From: an uncultured Ignavibacteria bacterium
Lineage (GTDB): Bacteria; Bacteroidota; Ignavibacteria; Ch128b
NCBI GenBank assembly: GCA_937944105.1
Contig: CALDZP010000003.1
Span: 1-64,000 of the forward strand
Reading direction: 5' to 3'
DNA: 64,000 bases
Part shown: positions 38,723 through 48,399 of the stretch, piece after piece
How the letters are laid out: every line of letters begins with the position of its first letter
Numbering within the stretch: position 1 is the first letter of the stretch
Notes under the pieces: generated by a model
The model's input: only the letters and a program-made list of their open reading frames with translations
What the model was told of the DNA's origin: nothing
Databases searched by the model: none
Translations under genes and position numbers: made by a program

Positions 38723-40387
38723 TTACTTAATCATTTCATATTCTGACAAACTTTTCAACTCTCTTTTCCCATTAACCAGCAATTGATAAGCTTTCAAACC
38801 AAGCATCACTGCAAGTATAAAAAGTAAACTTGAAATGAAAGATAGAACAAAATTATTCGAAACAAAATTAGAATAAATTAACATCCCAAGAGCTGTAAGA
38901 GTCACACTAAACATAAAAAGCATTGGAATCATTACAAAAAGTCTATTTACTTTAAGATGTGTAACATAAACAGTTAGAGCCAGTAAAGCCAGTGCTGCAA
39001 GAAGTTGATTTGCACTTCCAAATACTGGCCAGATTGACATTGAGTGACCACTAAATGTTAGAGTAGCTCCAGCCGAAACAGTAACTGCAGTCGAAAAAAA
39101 CCGATTGTGAAGAATCGACCTCTGACCATTATCATTTTCCCTCTGAATGCTCATTTCAAAAAATTCCTGAAACATATATCGAGCAAGTCTTGTAGCAGTA
39201 TCGAGAGAAGTTAGTGCAAAAGCTGAAACTGCTAAAGCAGAAAAAGTTTGACCTGCTTGAATTGAAATACCAAGGAAAGGTATTGAATTTAAAAATTTTG
39301 CAACACCGATTGAAAATGCAGCTACCGCCCCCTTTGATTTAAGAATATCTATAAATTCTTCATTAACCATTGATGCAACTGCAACCAGAGATAAAACAGC
39401 TAACAAACCCTCAATTAACATTCCACCATAGCCTACAATTTTAGCATCGCTTTCTTTATTTAACTGCTTAGCAGTTGTTCCACTACCAACAAGTGAATGA
39501 AAACCACTAATTGCACCACAAGCAACTGTTACAAATAACGCAGGAAACAAAAATCCAACCTTTTCCAAACTAAAAGTACTGAAAGCTGGTAGATTGATAG
39601 AAGGATTGGTAAAAAATACACCAACCAATCCACCACCAAGTACAGCATAAAGCAAAAATGAATTCAAGTAATCCCTGGGTTGAAGCAATATCCATACTGG
39701 AGTAACCGATGCAACAAATACATAACCCAGAAGAATAAATTGCCACAAAAACTTGTCTAATTTAATTGGATATATTATGCCAAAATAAATTGACAAAGCT
39801 ATTAAAGCTAAACCGATAAGAGTTGCGAATGTGAGTTTTAATTTAAGTCTATATACCATTAAACCAAAAATGATAGCAGAAATCATAAACAACATTGAAG
39901 ATGTAGCTACCGTTGGAATATTTGCAAAAGTATCGGCGACAATAATAGTGAATACAGCAATTACAAGAACCAATGTAGCCCAGGCAAAAAGCAAAAACAA
40001 TCTTTTTCCACCAATGCCTATATAAGTTTCAATTACAAAACCTATTGATTTACTTTTGTGTCTAACAGATGCAATAATGGATGAAAAATCGTGAACTCCG
40101 CCAATAAAAATTGCTCCGAGAATAATCCAGAGATAAACCGGAAACCAGCCAAAACCTGCCGCAATTATGGGTCCTACAATTGGACCAGCTCCAGCAATAG
40201 ATGCAAAATGATGACCAAGTAATACAGGTGCTTTAGCAGGAACATAATCCACACCATCGTAAAGAGTATGAGATGGCGTAATGTTATTATCGTTCACGTT
40301 GAACTTTTTAACTAAGTAATTGCCATAAAACCTGTATGAAATAATGTAAAGAATTATTGAAAGCCCGACAAGTTCAATACCACTCAT
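38723..40387 (-). CDS. cstA: Carbon starvation protein CstA-family transporter
   Basis: About 554 residues from ATG at 40387, set by GGAGG just upstream; a longer frame to 40411 is disregarded. Around fourteen to sixteen hydrophobic segments, with conserved HHFASIAGAGPIVGPIIAAGFGW near residues 55-75, GGVHDF, FHSLVGSGTTAKQL and TATRLARYMFQE. CstA-type proteins import peptides or pyruvate. The reading start overlaps the upstream yraN stop region. Confidence 0.93.
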   Translation of the reverse strand: MSGIELVGLSIILYIISYRFYGNYLVKKFNVNDNNITPSHTLYDGVDYVPAKAPVLLGHHFASIAGAGPIVGPIIAAGFGWFPVYLWIILGAIFIGGVHDFSSIIASVRHKSKSIGFVIETYIGIGGKRLFLLFAWATLVLVIAVFTIIVADTFANIPTVATSSMLFMISAIIFGLMVYRLKLKLTFATLIGLALIALSIYFGIIYPIKLDKFLWQFILLGYVFVASVTPVWILLQPRDYLNSFLLYAVLGGGLVGVFFTNPSINLPAFSTFSLEKVGFLFPALFVTVACGAISGFHSLVGSGTTAKQLNKESDAKIVGYGGMLIEGLLAVLSLVAVASMVNEEFIDILKSKGAVAAFSIGVAKFLNSIPFLGISIQAGQTFSALAVSAFALTSLDTATRLARYMFQEFFEMSIQRENDNGQRSILHNRFFSTAVTVSAGATLTFSGHSMSIWPVFGSANQLLAALALLALTVYVTHLKVNRLFVMIPMLFMFSVTLTALGMLIYSNFVSNNFVLSFISSLLFILAVMLGLKAYQLLVNGKRELKSLSEYEMIK

Positions 40388-40397
40388 ATTACCTCCA

Positions 40398-40781
40398 TTA
40401 ATAAAAAGCATTAATAATATGATTTATTTTCAATTCATTCTCATTTTCTCCGACGATTGTTATTACATCGAATCGACAAAGTTGTTCTTGAATTCCATTT
40501 ACATAAAAATAAGCTTCCGCTATTTTTTTCAGCTGTCTTTGCTTGGATTTAGTTATTGAATATTCTGGTTCACCATATAAATAATTCCTTCTCGATTTAA
40601 CTTCTACAAAAACTATATATTCACCATCTCTAGCAATAATATCAATTTCACCTTTACCAAAAGTGAAATTCTTTTTTATGATTTCATAACCTTTCGAAAT
40701 CAACAATTTCTCAGCAATTTCTTCACCTTTTTTACCCAGACTTTTAGAATTCGATTTTTTGTTGTTCTGTTCTTCGCTCAT
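40398..40781 (-). CDS. yraN: UPF0102 family protein YraN
   Basis: 127 residues. The core is KKGEEIAEKLLISKGYEII and GKGEIDIIARDGEYIVFVEVKSR, with the E-x-D...ExK pattern of a PD-(D/E)XK endonuclease-like fold. The family is conserved and often beside rnhB, as here (38-base overlap with its 3' end). The N-terminal Asn/Lys-rich tail is weakly conserved. Nuclease activity is inferred, with no proven substrate. Confidence 0.93.
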   Translation of the reverse strand: MSEEQNNKKSNSKSLGKKGEEIAEKLLISKGYEIIKKNFTFGKGEIDIIARDGEYIVFVEVKSRRNYLYGEPEYSITKSKQRQLKKIAEAYFYVNGIQEQLCRFDVITIVGENENELKINHIINAFY

Positions 40782-41376
40782 ATATTTTTCTCAAAAATTT
40801 TTTTCTATGAATTTCGCATGGTCCAAATTCTAATATTGCTTTGATATGTTCCTTTGTTGGGTATCCTTTGTTTTTATGAAATTTATAATGTGGATATATT
40901 TTTGAATATTCTCTCATTAATCTATCTCGGTAGGTTTTTGCTAAAATTGAAGCACCAGCAATAGAAAAGCATCGAGAGTCACCTTTAATAACAGCTTTAT
41001 TTTCAATTGATAAATCAAGTTTGAATTTCCCATCAACAAGAACATAATCGGGAGTTAAGCTTAACTTCATTATCGCATTTTTCATTGCAAATAAAGAGGC
41101 ATTGAAAATATTTAATCTATCTATTTCTTTTTCATCTACCACAAATACTGAATAAGAAAGAGCTTTCTGCTTAATTTCAATTTCCAAAGCCTCTCTATTT
41201 TTTTGTGATAGCTTTTTGGAATCATTAATTCCTTCAATAAAGGTCTCGGCACTGAAAATTACAGCAGCCGCAACAACCGGACCTGCAAGTGGCCCTCTGC
41301 CCGCTTCATCAACTCCAGCAATAAGTTTGTATCCTTTTGATAATATTTCTTTTTCTATCTTTTGAAAACTATTCAA
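40744..41376 (-). CDS. rnhB: Ribonuclease HII
   Basis: 210 residues. Catalytic acidic site in IAGVDEAGRGPLAGPVVAA, with VVDEKEIDRLNIFNAS, YVLVDGKFKLD and SILAKTYRDR. It removes RNA from RNA-DNA hybrids and ribonucleotides from DNA. Only TTG at 41376 fits as start; it overlaps the stop of the UbiA gene (ATTGA) and has a GGTG a few bases upstream. Overlaps yraN by 38 bases. Confidence 0.95.
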   Translation of the reverse strand: MNSFQKIEKEILSKGYKLIAGVDEAGRGPLAGPVVAAAVIFSAETFIEGINDSKKLSQKNREALEIEIKQKALSYSVFVVDEKEIDRLNIFNASLFAMKNAIMKLSLTPDYVLVDGKFKLDLSIENKAVIKGDSRCFSIAGASILAKTYRDRLMREYSKIYPHYKFHKNKGYPTKEHIKAILEFGPCEIHRKKFLRKIYERRTEQQKIEF

Positions 41377-42212
41377 TTTACACCAATGTAAATTGCAATT
41401 AAACCTATGATCATTTCATATTTAATTAAATCACTTAACTTTCTCAACTCTCTTCTCGAGGGATTAGTAAGAATTTTTTTCACAACAAGGATTAGAACTA
41501 AATCTACTACAAACAGAATTATTAAGAAGTAGTAAATATTATAAATACCAGCAAAGTAAGGTATAAATGTTAGAACAATTGTTAAAAGTATAAAAATAGC
41601 ACTCATTCTTAATGACGCTTTTTCACCGTAAACAATCGGGAAAGTTCTCAGATTTTTTGTCTTATCTCCCTCAAGATCTTCGACATCTTTTAAGATCTCT
41701 CGAGAAAAATTAATCATAAATGCAAACAAAAAAGGGAAAATAAGGGGCTTAACATTTCCACCAATTATACCACCAAAAATGAATGATATACCTGTCATAA
41801 ATCCAACAACAAAATTTCCAATGATGCCTTTATTCTTAAGAGAATAACTATAAAAGAAAATAATCACAATTGAAATCATTGCAATAATTAATGCACATAG
41901 ATCTGTAAAAAGTAATAGAACAATTGAGATTATATTCAAGATAAAATAATAACTCAAAGCAGCATTAAGTGAAATTAAACCAGAAGGAATAGGTCTCTCA
42001 GGTCGATTAACTCTATCAATTTCAAGATCAAAATAATCATTTATAACCATACCAGCACCAGAAATAACAGCACCAGCAAGAGAACCAATAAAAGATTTAA
42101 ACGAAAGAAATAGATCTTTATCAGCAATAATTATTGCGAAATAAATTGAGAAAAAAGTTATTAAAAAATTTACAGGCCTTAGAATTTTAATGTAAGCTAA
42201 AAAAATTTTCAT
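41373..42212 (-). CDS. UbiA-family prenyltransferase, DGGGP-synthase-like
   Basis: 279 residues from ATG at 42212 (a GTG codon precedes it). About eight hydrophobic segments. The first Asp-rich motif is NDYFDLEIDRVNRPERPIPSG (about 60-80), and a second aspartate-rich motif is in EILKDVEDLEGD. These place it with UbiA prenyltransferases, closest by eye to digeranylgeranylglyceryl phosphate synthase (archaeal-type lipid) or related bacterial homologues. Substrate assignment is inference. MenA-type quinone enzymes are an alternative. It lies between rnhB and a BamA-like gene. Confidence 0.8.
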   Translation of the reverse strand: MKIFLAYIKILRPVNFLITFFSIYFAIIIADKDLFLSFKSFIGSLAGAVISGAGMVINDYFDLEIDRVNRPERPIPSGLISLNAALSYYFILNIISIVLLLFTDLCALIIAMISIVIIFFYSYSLKNKGIIGNFVVGFMTGISFIFGGIIGGNVKPLIFPFLFAFMINFSREILKDVEDLEGDKTKNLRTFPIVYGEKASLRMSAIFILLTIVLTFIPYFAGIYNIYYFLIILFVVDLVLILVVKKILTNPSRRELRKLSDLIKYEMIIGLIAIYIGVN

Positions 42213-42214
42213 CA

Positions 42215-43927
42215 CTAAAAACCACTTACTATTCCAAAATGAATTTTACCTCTTGAAAAAGTATCACCTTCACCAAGAGCAAAATTTACTTTTAATAATC
42301 CCAGAGGTGTATTAAAACCACCACCCACTCCATAGCCATATTTAAATTTACTCACTTTTTCATTAAAGATATTTCTAAAATAATAACCATAATCAAAAAA
42401 AGCTGAGATATAATCAGTGTAATTAATAAGAAATCTATATTCCAGATTAGACCAGAATATTTTGCTACCTGAAAATTGGTTTTCTTCATAACCTCTCAAT
42501 GTATTCATACCACCAAACCTAAATAAATCACTTAAAGCAATTCCACTGCCATCTATGACTTTTGCATTCAATGAAAGAAAAAGCAACTGATTTTTAAGAA
42601 AAGATTGAAAAACTGAAATTGACAGATCTCCTTTCTGTTGTTGATATTTTTTTGTTTCCAGTTCGAGATAATCTTTCTTTATTACTTTACTAATTTCAGT
42701 TCGAAACAATACCCCTGATTTAGTGAAAATTGGATTATCCCTTGAGTCGTAAATTATACCAAATCCATATGAGAATGATGTGCTTTTATTAACATTGAGA
42801 ACAAAATAATTTAATAAGGGGATCGTATTAACTGAAGAAAATCTAAATGTTAATCCAAAATTTTCAGATAAAAATGACTCTACTAAGCCAGAAAAAGTTC
42901 TTTGAATATAAACTGTATCTTGCTTTATTTGATTGAACACAGGACTAACATTTATTGGTAATCCGAAAATCCAGGGCTCAAAATATTTTATTTCAAAATC
43001 TTGAGAATAACGATTTAATTTGTTCCATCTGAAAGAGAAAGCACGGAGAGTGCCAAATAAATTTCTTAGAGAAATATTAACCTGACCTGTTAAGTATCCT
43101 TTTTCAACTGGATTTGTAGCTGGTACATAACCGATAATCCCATCGAAGAAATTTGTATTCCCTTCTTTAACTTCGATTTCAAAAATTCCTCTCATATCAT
43201 CATCAAAGTAAAATTGAGGCTCTGAAACCGATGAAAAAATATTTAAACGATTTAAACGCCTTAAAACTTTTTTTGATAGTTCTGGAGTGAAAAATTCTCC
43301 CTGACTAATTCTCATTTCACGAATAATTACATTCTTATCAGTAAATTTATTACCAAAAATTTCAATTCTCGAAATCTGTGCTGGATGATTTTTATTTACT
43401 GAAAAAATAAGCTCAACAAATCTCTTATAATCTTTTTGCTCAATTGTCCTGTAACTTAAAAATTTTACTTCTGCGAAAGGATAGCCTTTCGATTCGAGCA
43501 TATTAACAATGTATAAAGAAATCTTTTCCGTGTTTTGCTGATTAAAGATCGCTTCATCAAAAATTGACTTGATTTTAGATTGTTCTTCGAAGGAAAAACC
43601 TTCTATATTATTTATTGACTTGATTATAAATTGTTCGCCTTCTTTTACATTGATTGTAATTATTTTAATTGAATCAAGAACTGTGGAATCTATATTCACC
43701 TCTGAATTAAGAAAGCCATTTGTTGTGAGGAAATCTTGAAGTTTAGATAAAATTGAGTCCAACCTTAAGGAACTTTCGTTTATTTTATTTGAATCTTGAT
43801 AAGTAAATTTTTTCTGAAGGGACAAATTTTGGAAGTGAACAACAAATTTTGATTGTGCAAGTGAATTTGAATTAATTGAAAGAATAATAATTGTTAATAA
43901 TAGAATATTTATTATTGATTTAGTCAA
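42215..43927 (-). CDS. BamA/TamA-like outer-membrane assembly protein
   Basis: 570 residues with signal peptide (about 1-25). Two or three POTRA-like segments: KSINNIEGFSFEEQSKIKSI, SRIEIFGNKFTDKNVIIREM. A C-terminal Omp85 barrel follows (about 250-570), with GYDYGYYF-type strands, GGMNTLRGYEENQFSGS (the surface-antigen RGY motif) and final VSGF. Smaller than full BamA, which usually exceeds 700 residues, so possibly a TamA or lineage-specific Omp85. Start is TTG at 43927, overlapping the upstream kinase stop by 4 bases; no in-frame ATG precedes the signal peptide. Confidence 0.85.
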   Translation of the reverse strand: MTKSIINILLLTIIILSINSNSLAQSKFVVHFQNLSLQKKFTYQDSNKINESSLRLDSILSKLQDFLTTNGFLNSEVNIDSTVLDSIKIITINVKEGEQFIIKSINNIEGFSFEEQSKIKSIFDEAIFNQQNTEKISLYIVNMLESKGYPFAEVKFLSYRTIEQKDYKRFVELIFSVNKNHPAQISRIEIFGNKFTDKNVIIREMRISQGEFFTPELSKKVLRRLNRLNIFSSVSEPQFYFDDDMRGIFEIEVKEGNTNFFDGIIGYVPATNPVEKGYLTGQVNISLRNLFGTLRAFSFRWNKLNRYSQDFEIKYFEPWIFGLPINVSPVFNQIKQDTVYIQRTFSGLVESFLSENFGLTFRFSSVNTIPLLNYFVLNVNKSTSFSYGFGIIYDSRDNPIFTKSGVLFRTEISKVIKKDYLELETKKYQQQKGDLSISVFQSFLKNQLLFLSLNAKVIDGSGIALSDLFRFGGMNTLRGYEENQFSGSKIFWSNLEYRFLINYTDYISAFFDYGYYFRNIFNEKVSKFKYGYGVGGGFNTPLGLLKVNFALGEGDTFSRGKIHFGIVSGF

Positions 43928-44865
43928 TTCAGTTTATTAATGATTACTTTTTCTTTTAGTTTTTCAATATAGTCAAAATCAGCCTGGCAAACTTCAAACA
44001 TTGAAGCGTTTGCAGCCCCACTTGCCGTTGCCCATCTTAAAATTTCTTCAAATGGTAGATTTTCATGTATTCCATAAATAAAACCTGCCATAAATGCATC
44101 ACCACTACCTGTAGAATTAATTGTATTAATCACCGGTGGAATAACTTCATAAATAAATCCATGATTGATTGCAAAAAATTTTTTACTTCCATCAGTGATT
44201 GAAAAAATTTTAATCCCCATCTTATACATTTCTTTCAGAATTTTAATCACTTCATCGTCTGAATTCAGAGAAAAATTTAAAGAACATTTCAGCTCATCAG
44301 CATTTACATGAACAATATCCGGATTTAATTTCAAACAATCGGACAAATGTTTACCATAAGTATCCAGCAGAGTAATCTTATCATTATCCACCGAGAACCG
44401 AATTAACTCTGAAAAAATTTTTATTCCATCAGAAGGATTTTCAAATTCGGGAGAACTACCAGAAAAGATTACCATTTCACAATTGAGAATTGCTTTCTTG
44501 GTTTTTTCGATAAATGAATCCACTTCATTTGACTTTACAACGGGATCCGGGCAAAAATAACTTTCTCGTAATTTTGAATTCTCAATAATTACAAACCCTT
44601 CTCTGGTTTCATCTGAAATTTGAACAAAGGAATTTTTAATATTTTCTTTGTAAAGAATTGATTTTAATCTTTTCCCATTTTCTCCACCCAAAAAACCAGT
44701 AGCAAGATTATCAAGATTAAACTTATTTAATTGGCGAGAAACATTAATTCCTTTGCCACCAGCGTTTATTTTATAAGACTTAGAACGATTGACTTTATTA
44801 CTTTCTATCTTATCAAAGAAAAGAACTTTTTCAAGTAATGGATTAAGAGTTATTGTTAAGATCAT
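43924..44865 (-). CDS. PfkB-family sugar kinase, 1-phosphofructokinase (FruK)-like
   Basis: 313 residues from ATG at 44865; a TTG frame to 44880 is longer but unsupported. Starts ILTITLNPLLEKVLFF and AGGKGINVSRQL, the signature of 1-phosphofructokinase/tagatose-6-phosphate kinase, and has the PfkB motif NSTGSGDAFMAGF with the catalytic Asp. Likely phosphorylates a sugar phosphate in glycolysis-linked metabolism. It overlaps the second PfkB kinase gene by 23 bases. Confidence 0.88.
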   Translation of the reverse strand: MILTITLNPLLEKVLFFDKIESNKVNRSKSYKINAGGKGINVSRQLNKFNLDNLATGFLGGENGKRLKSILYKENIKNSFVQISDETREGFVIIENSKLRESYFCPDPVVKSNEVDSFIEKTKKAILNCEMVIFSGSSPEFENPSDGIKIFSELIRFSVDNDKITLLDTYGKHLSDCLKLNPDIVHVNADELKCSLNFSLNSDDEVIKILKEMYKMGIKIFSITDGSKKFFAINHGFIYEVIPPVINTINSTGSGDAFMAGFIYGIHENLPFEEILRWATASGAANASMFEVCQADFDYIEKLKEKVIINKLN

Positions 44866-45811
44866 AAATTTTTTGCTCAATAATATTCTTTAATTCAGTA
44901 TCGCTTAATTTATTTAATGCTTTGGTTGATCCATATTCAGTTGTAACAATCGCACCCAGATAATTACCTATTAAAGCTGACTCGTAAAGACTTTTACCTT
45001 TTAAGATTCCGTATAAAAATCCACCTGCAAAAGAATCACCTGCCCCTGTTGAGTCTCTTGATTTAACTTTAAAAGGTGGAATTTCTTCTAAATAAAAATC
45101 CTTCGAGACAAGAGAACCCTTTCCACCAAGTTTCACAACGATAATTTTAACACCTTGATCGTGCAACTTTTTCAAAGAATTCTTCAATTTTTTTTCTTTT
45201 GTTAATGCTTTAATCTCATCTTGATTTCCCATAAGAATATCAATATAAGGAAGAGAATTTTTCAAGTTTTTCATCCATCGATTTTTTGTGTCCCAGGCAA
45301 GATCAATCGATGTGATAACATTCTTCAATTTAAATTTTTTCAAGATTTTTAGAAGCGGTTCACCATCAATTGAAGGAAGGAGATTAACACCACCGATGTG
45401 AAAAATTTTTGAATCGAAAATAGTTTTAAGTTCTTTTGAAGGGAACCGAATATCTTTACTTGCACCGATGGAATGAAAATAACTTCTTTCATTTTTTTTA
45501 TCAATAAAAAGAATAGAACTTGATGTTGGTTCTTTATTTGAAACATAAACTAATGAAGTATCGATTTTATTTTCATTTAAATAATCGAGAATGTATTTCC
45601 CGAACAAATCATTTCCTACCGAACCAATCAACAAAACATTTACACCAAGTTTTGCAAGTGTGATAGCAGTGTTTGCTCCACATCCACCGGTAAAAATTGG
45701 AAAAGATGCTACATCAATAGCTTGACCTGAGCGAGGAAATTTCTTTATGTGAGGAATGAAAATATCAAAAACAATCGTACCAAGAACTGTTATATCAGGA
45801 TTTTTAAACAT
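44843..45811 (-). CDS. PfkB-family carbohydrate kinase, ribokinase-like
   Basis: 322 residues. Substrate motif FPIFTGGCGANTAITLAKLG (about 37-56) and C-terminal PfkB motif RDSTGAGDSFAGGFLYG with the catalytic Asp. The N-terminal domain has VLGTIVFDIFIPHIKKFPRSG. Belongs to the ribokinase/adenosine-kinase branch; the exact sugar or nucleoside is not clear. Overlaps the FruK-like gene by 23 bases and lies 3 bases from the GWxTD gene. Confidence 0.88.
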   Translation of the reverse strand: MFKNPDITVLGTIVFDIFIPHIKKFPRSGQAIDVASFPIFTGGCGANTAITLAKLGVNVLLIGSVGNDLFGKYILDYLNENKIDTSLVYVSNKEPTSSSILFIDKKNERSYFHSIGASKDIRFPSKELKTIFDSKIFHIGGVNLLPSIDGEPLLKILKKFKLKNVITSIDLAWDTKNRWMKNLKNSLPYIDILMGNQDEIKALTKEKKLKNSLKKLHDQGVKIIVVKLGGKGSLVSKDFYLEEIPPFKVKSRDSTGAGDSFAGGFLYGILKGKSLYESALIGNYLGAIVTTEYGSTKALNKLSDTELKNIIEQKIYDLNNNS

Positions 45812-45814
45812 AGT

Positions 45815-47101
45815 TTAACGATACTTGAACCATTCGGAAAAATCTCGATTGATAAGTCTGTAATCTCCAAATCCAGTATAATCAACAAAGATAAATCTTC
45901 TATTCAACGAATAATATTCCCAGATTTCATATGCTGGAGTATCATAATTAAATGGTCTTCTTTCTACATTATTTGGAGGACCAAGTATAATGAATACCAT
46001 TCCCATATCAGTTTTCCATCCTTCCTGATATGTAGAAAAATGTTGATTAGCATATTCAACTCTTCCGTAGTATTCATCCATCAATTCGTTTTCTTCTGTT
46101 CCAGGAGTCGGATCTTTGGCTCTCCAGAATTCCATAAATTTTTCATACTTAGCTTGTTCATCTTCAATTTTCAAAAGCTCATTAATTCGGTCGCGATTTG
46201 TGATGTAAATCATCTGCTCAATGGCTTTATTTAAATTAGAAATACTTCGTGGGATACCTACCCACCTTGAAAAAACTCTTTTCGATACTGAGTAAGAACC
46301 TTTAACAGTTGAATCGAGTGATTTTGCTGTAATTGTAAGAATATATTCACCTATACTGAAATCAGATTTCTCGACCTTTAGAAATATAGGTGTCCGTGAT
46401 GATGTTAGCTGGTATGGAGTATTAAATTCTAAGATAGACTTTCCTTTAGAATTGGTGATTTTACAATTAAGACTGAAGTTTGTATCAGGTGAGTGATTAT
46501 AAAATTCCAGGAACACATAAAAACCACTTTCATTGAATATTATGTTGTTCGTAATATTTGGAATTACTTCTTTCCTTGAATCGATTTCCGAATATCTTGT
46601 AACCAGAAGCAAATCACTTAAAGCGAATGGTTCATGAAATGCACGGACATTCAATTCAGTTGTAGCACTCGCATTTTTTTTCGATTCTTGATCCTGTACA
46701 AATATTTTCAATCGATAATTTCCCGGGACTAATCTGAATGATCTTGAACTTATATTGCTACCATTTCTTGAAATTGCTTCTGAATAAGAACCAAGAATAA
46801 TTTTTTCTGTCCAGATTTTTTCAGTTACAAGTCTATCTGTAGAATCATACACACCAGCAGTGACTTCGTATGTTGCCACAAAAAGATTTCCTTCTTTGAC
46901 AAAACTTAATTGAGTGTAAGGTATCTGAATATAAAGATCGACTCTGGTAAATTTCGGATCATCCCCTTTGAAATTTAAAGCATTAAAATAAAAAAATGGT
47001 ATTAAAGTTCTGACACCAACTGAGTTTAAGTTTTCTACTTGAGAATAGCTCAATCGAGCTAAAATCAAACCAAAAACAATAAAAATAACTTTGGTTTTCA
47101 T
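45815..47101 (-). CDS. GWxTD-domain protein
   Basis: 428 residues with signal peptide (about 1-20). The C-terminal region contains GWKTDMGMVFIILGPPNN, the GWxTD signature, followed by YEIWEYYSLNRRFIFVDYTGFG. An N-terminal beta-rich extracytoplasmic half precedes it. The GWxTD domain is found mainly in FCB-group bacteria and has no established function. It lies between a PfkB kinase and rimO; its stop overlaps nothing downstream. Confidence 0.85.
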   Translation of the reverse strand: MKTKVIFIVFGLILARLSYSQVENLNSVGVRTLIPFFYFNALNFKGDDPKFTRVDLYIQIPYTQLSFVKEGNLFVATYEVTAGVYDSTDRLVTEKIWTEKIILGSYSEAISRNGSNISSRSFRLVPGNYRLKIFVQDQESKKNASATTELNVRAFHEPFALSDLLLVTRYSEIDSRKEVIPNITNNIIFNESGFYVFLEFYNHSPDTNFSLNCKITNSKGKSILEFNTPYQLTSSRTPIFLKVEKSDFSIGEYILTITAKSLDSTVKGSYSVSKRVFSRWVGIPRSISNLNKAIEQMIYITNRDRINELLKIEDEQAKYEKFMEFWRAKDPTPGTEENELMDEYYGRVEYANQHFSTYQEGWKTDMGMVFIILGPPNNVERRPFNYDTPAYEIWEYYSLNRRFIFVDYTGFGDYRLINRDFSEWFKYR

Positions 47102-48399
47102 TCTACTATTCCTATTAAATCAAATTCAAGTGCATCAATTATATTTACTCTTGAAAATTCACCAGGTTCTAATTTTGAATGAGAATTTATAATCACAGAA
47201 TTATCAACTTCCGGAGCATCCCATTCGGTTCTACCAATGTAAGTTCTCTCATCAATTTTTTCATCAATTATAACTTTTAAGTTCAAATCCACCTTTTCCA
47301 AATTTTTTTCTCGGGATATTTCCTGCTGAATCTGATAAATCTTTAATTTTCTATTTTCTTTTTCATCTGCTGGAATTGGATCCCCAAGTTCAAAAGCTTT
47401 TGTATTTTCTTCCTGTGAGTATGTAAAAATACCAAGACGCTCAAATTTAACTTCCTTAACAAAATCAATTAGTTCCTGAAACTCATTCTCTGTTTCTTCA
47501 GGATATCCAACTATCAAGGTAGTTCTCAATGCAATATTTGGGACTTTTTTTCTAATCAATTCAATTAATTCATAAGTTCTTCTTTTTGAAATTCCTCTTT
47601 GCATTGATTTCAAAATTTTATCCGAAATGTGCTGAAAAGGGATATCAATATACTTACAGATTTTTTCTTCTTCAGAAATTACATCAAGAATTTCCTCAGG
47701 AAATTTTGCAGGGAATGCGTACAACAACCTGATCCATTCAATGCCATCAACTTTCACGAGCTTTTTTAATAATGTTGCCAGTTCTCTTTTGCCATATAAA
47801 TCAAGACCATAATAAGTTGAATCCTGGGCAATTAAGATCAGTTCTTTTGTTCCATTTTCAGCAAGGTATTTTGCTTCATTAATTATCTGTTCAATTGGTT
47901 TTGAAATATGCCTACCTCTAATAAGTGGAATTGCGCAGAAAGAACAGGGATTATCGCATCCTTCAGAAATTTTTAAGTAAGCATAATGTTTAGGAGTTGT
48001 AATTAATCGTTCACCAAGAAGTTCTTTCTTCAAATCCAAACCCAATTCATTCAATACACCTTTATAATCTGTTACACCAAAATAAGCATCTACTTCCGGG
48101 ATTTCTTCTACAAGTTCATTTTTATATCTTTCAGATAGACAACCCATTACAACAACTTTTTTTACCTTGCCCGACATTTTCAAATTAATTGCTTCTAAAA
48201 TTGCATTAATTGATTCATCCTTTGCATCGTTAATGAAACCACATGTGTTGATAACGATATAGTCAGCTTCTTTAAAATTATTTATTATTTCAAGACCATT
48301 AGCCTGAAATTGTCTTAATAAAACTTCTGAATCAACAAGATTTTTACTACATCCCAAAGAGACAAGATTTACTTTTTTATTTCCATTTTTAGTATGCAT
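47098..48399 (-). CDS. rimO: Ribosomal protein S12 methylthiotransferase RimO
   Basis: 433 residues. N-terminal UPF0004 (KVNLVSLGCSKNLVDSE with its Cys, CGFINDAKDES), a radical-SAM CxxxCxxC in SEGCDNPCSFCAIPLIRGRH (about 151-160) and a TRAM-like C-terminus. It attaches a methylthio group to an Asp of S12. The CSKNLVDSE and FCAIPLIRGRH motifs distinguish it from MiaB, which is also in this window. It overlaps cdsA by 11 bases and the GWxTD gene by 4. Confidence 0.95.
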   Translation of the reverse strand: MHTKNGNKKVNLVSLGCSKNLVDSEVLLRQFQANGLEIINNFKEADYIVINTCGFINDAKDESINAILEAINLKMSGKVKKVVVMGCLSERYKNELVEEIPEVDAYFGVTDYKGVLNELGLDLKKELLGERLITTPKHYAYLKISEGCDNPCSFCAIPLIRGRHISKPIEQIINEAKYLAENGTKELILIAQDSTYYGLDLYGKRELATLLKKLVKVDGIEWIRLLYAFPAKFPEEILDVISEEEKICKYIDIPFQHISDKILKSMQRGISKRRTYELIELIRKKVPNIALRTTLIVGYPEETENEFQELIDFVKEVKFERLGIFTYSQEENTKAFELGDPIPADEKENRKLKIYQIQQEISREKNLEKVDLNLKVIIDEKIDERTYIGRTEWDAPEVDNSVIINSHSKLEPGEFSRVNIIDALEFDLIGIVE

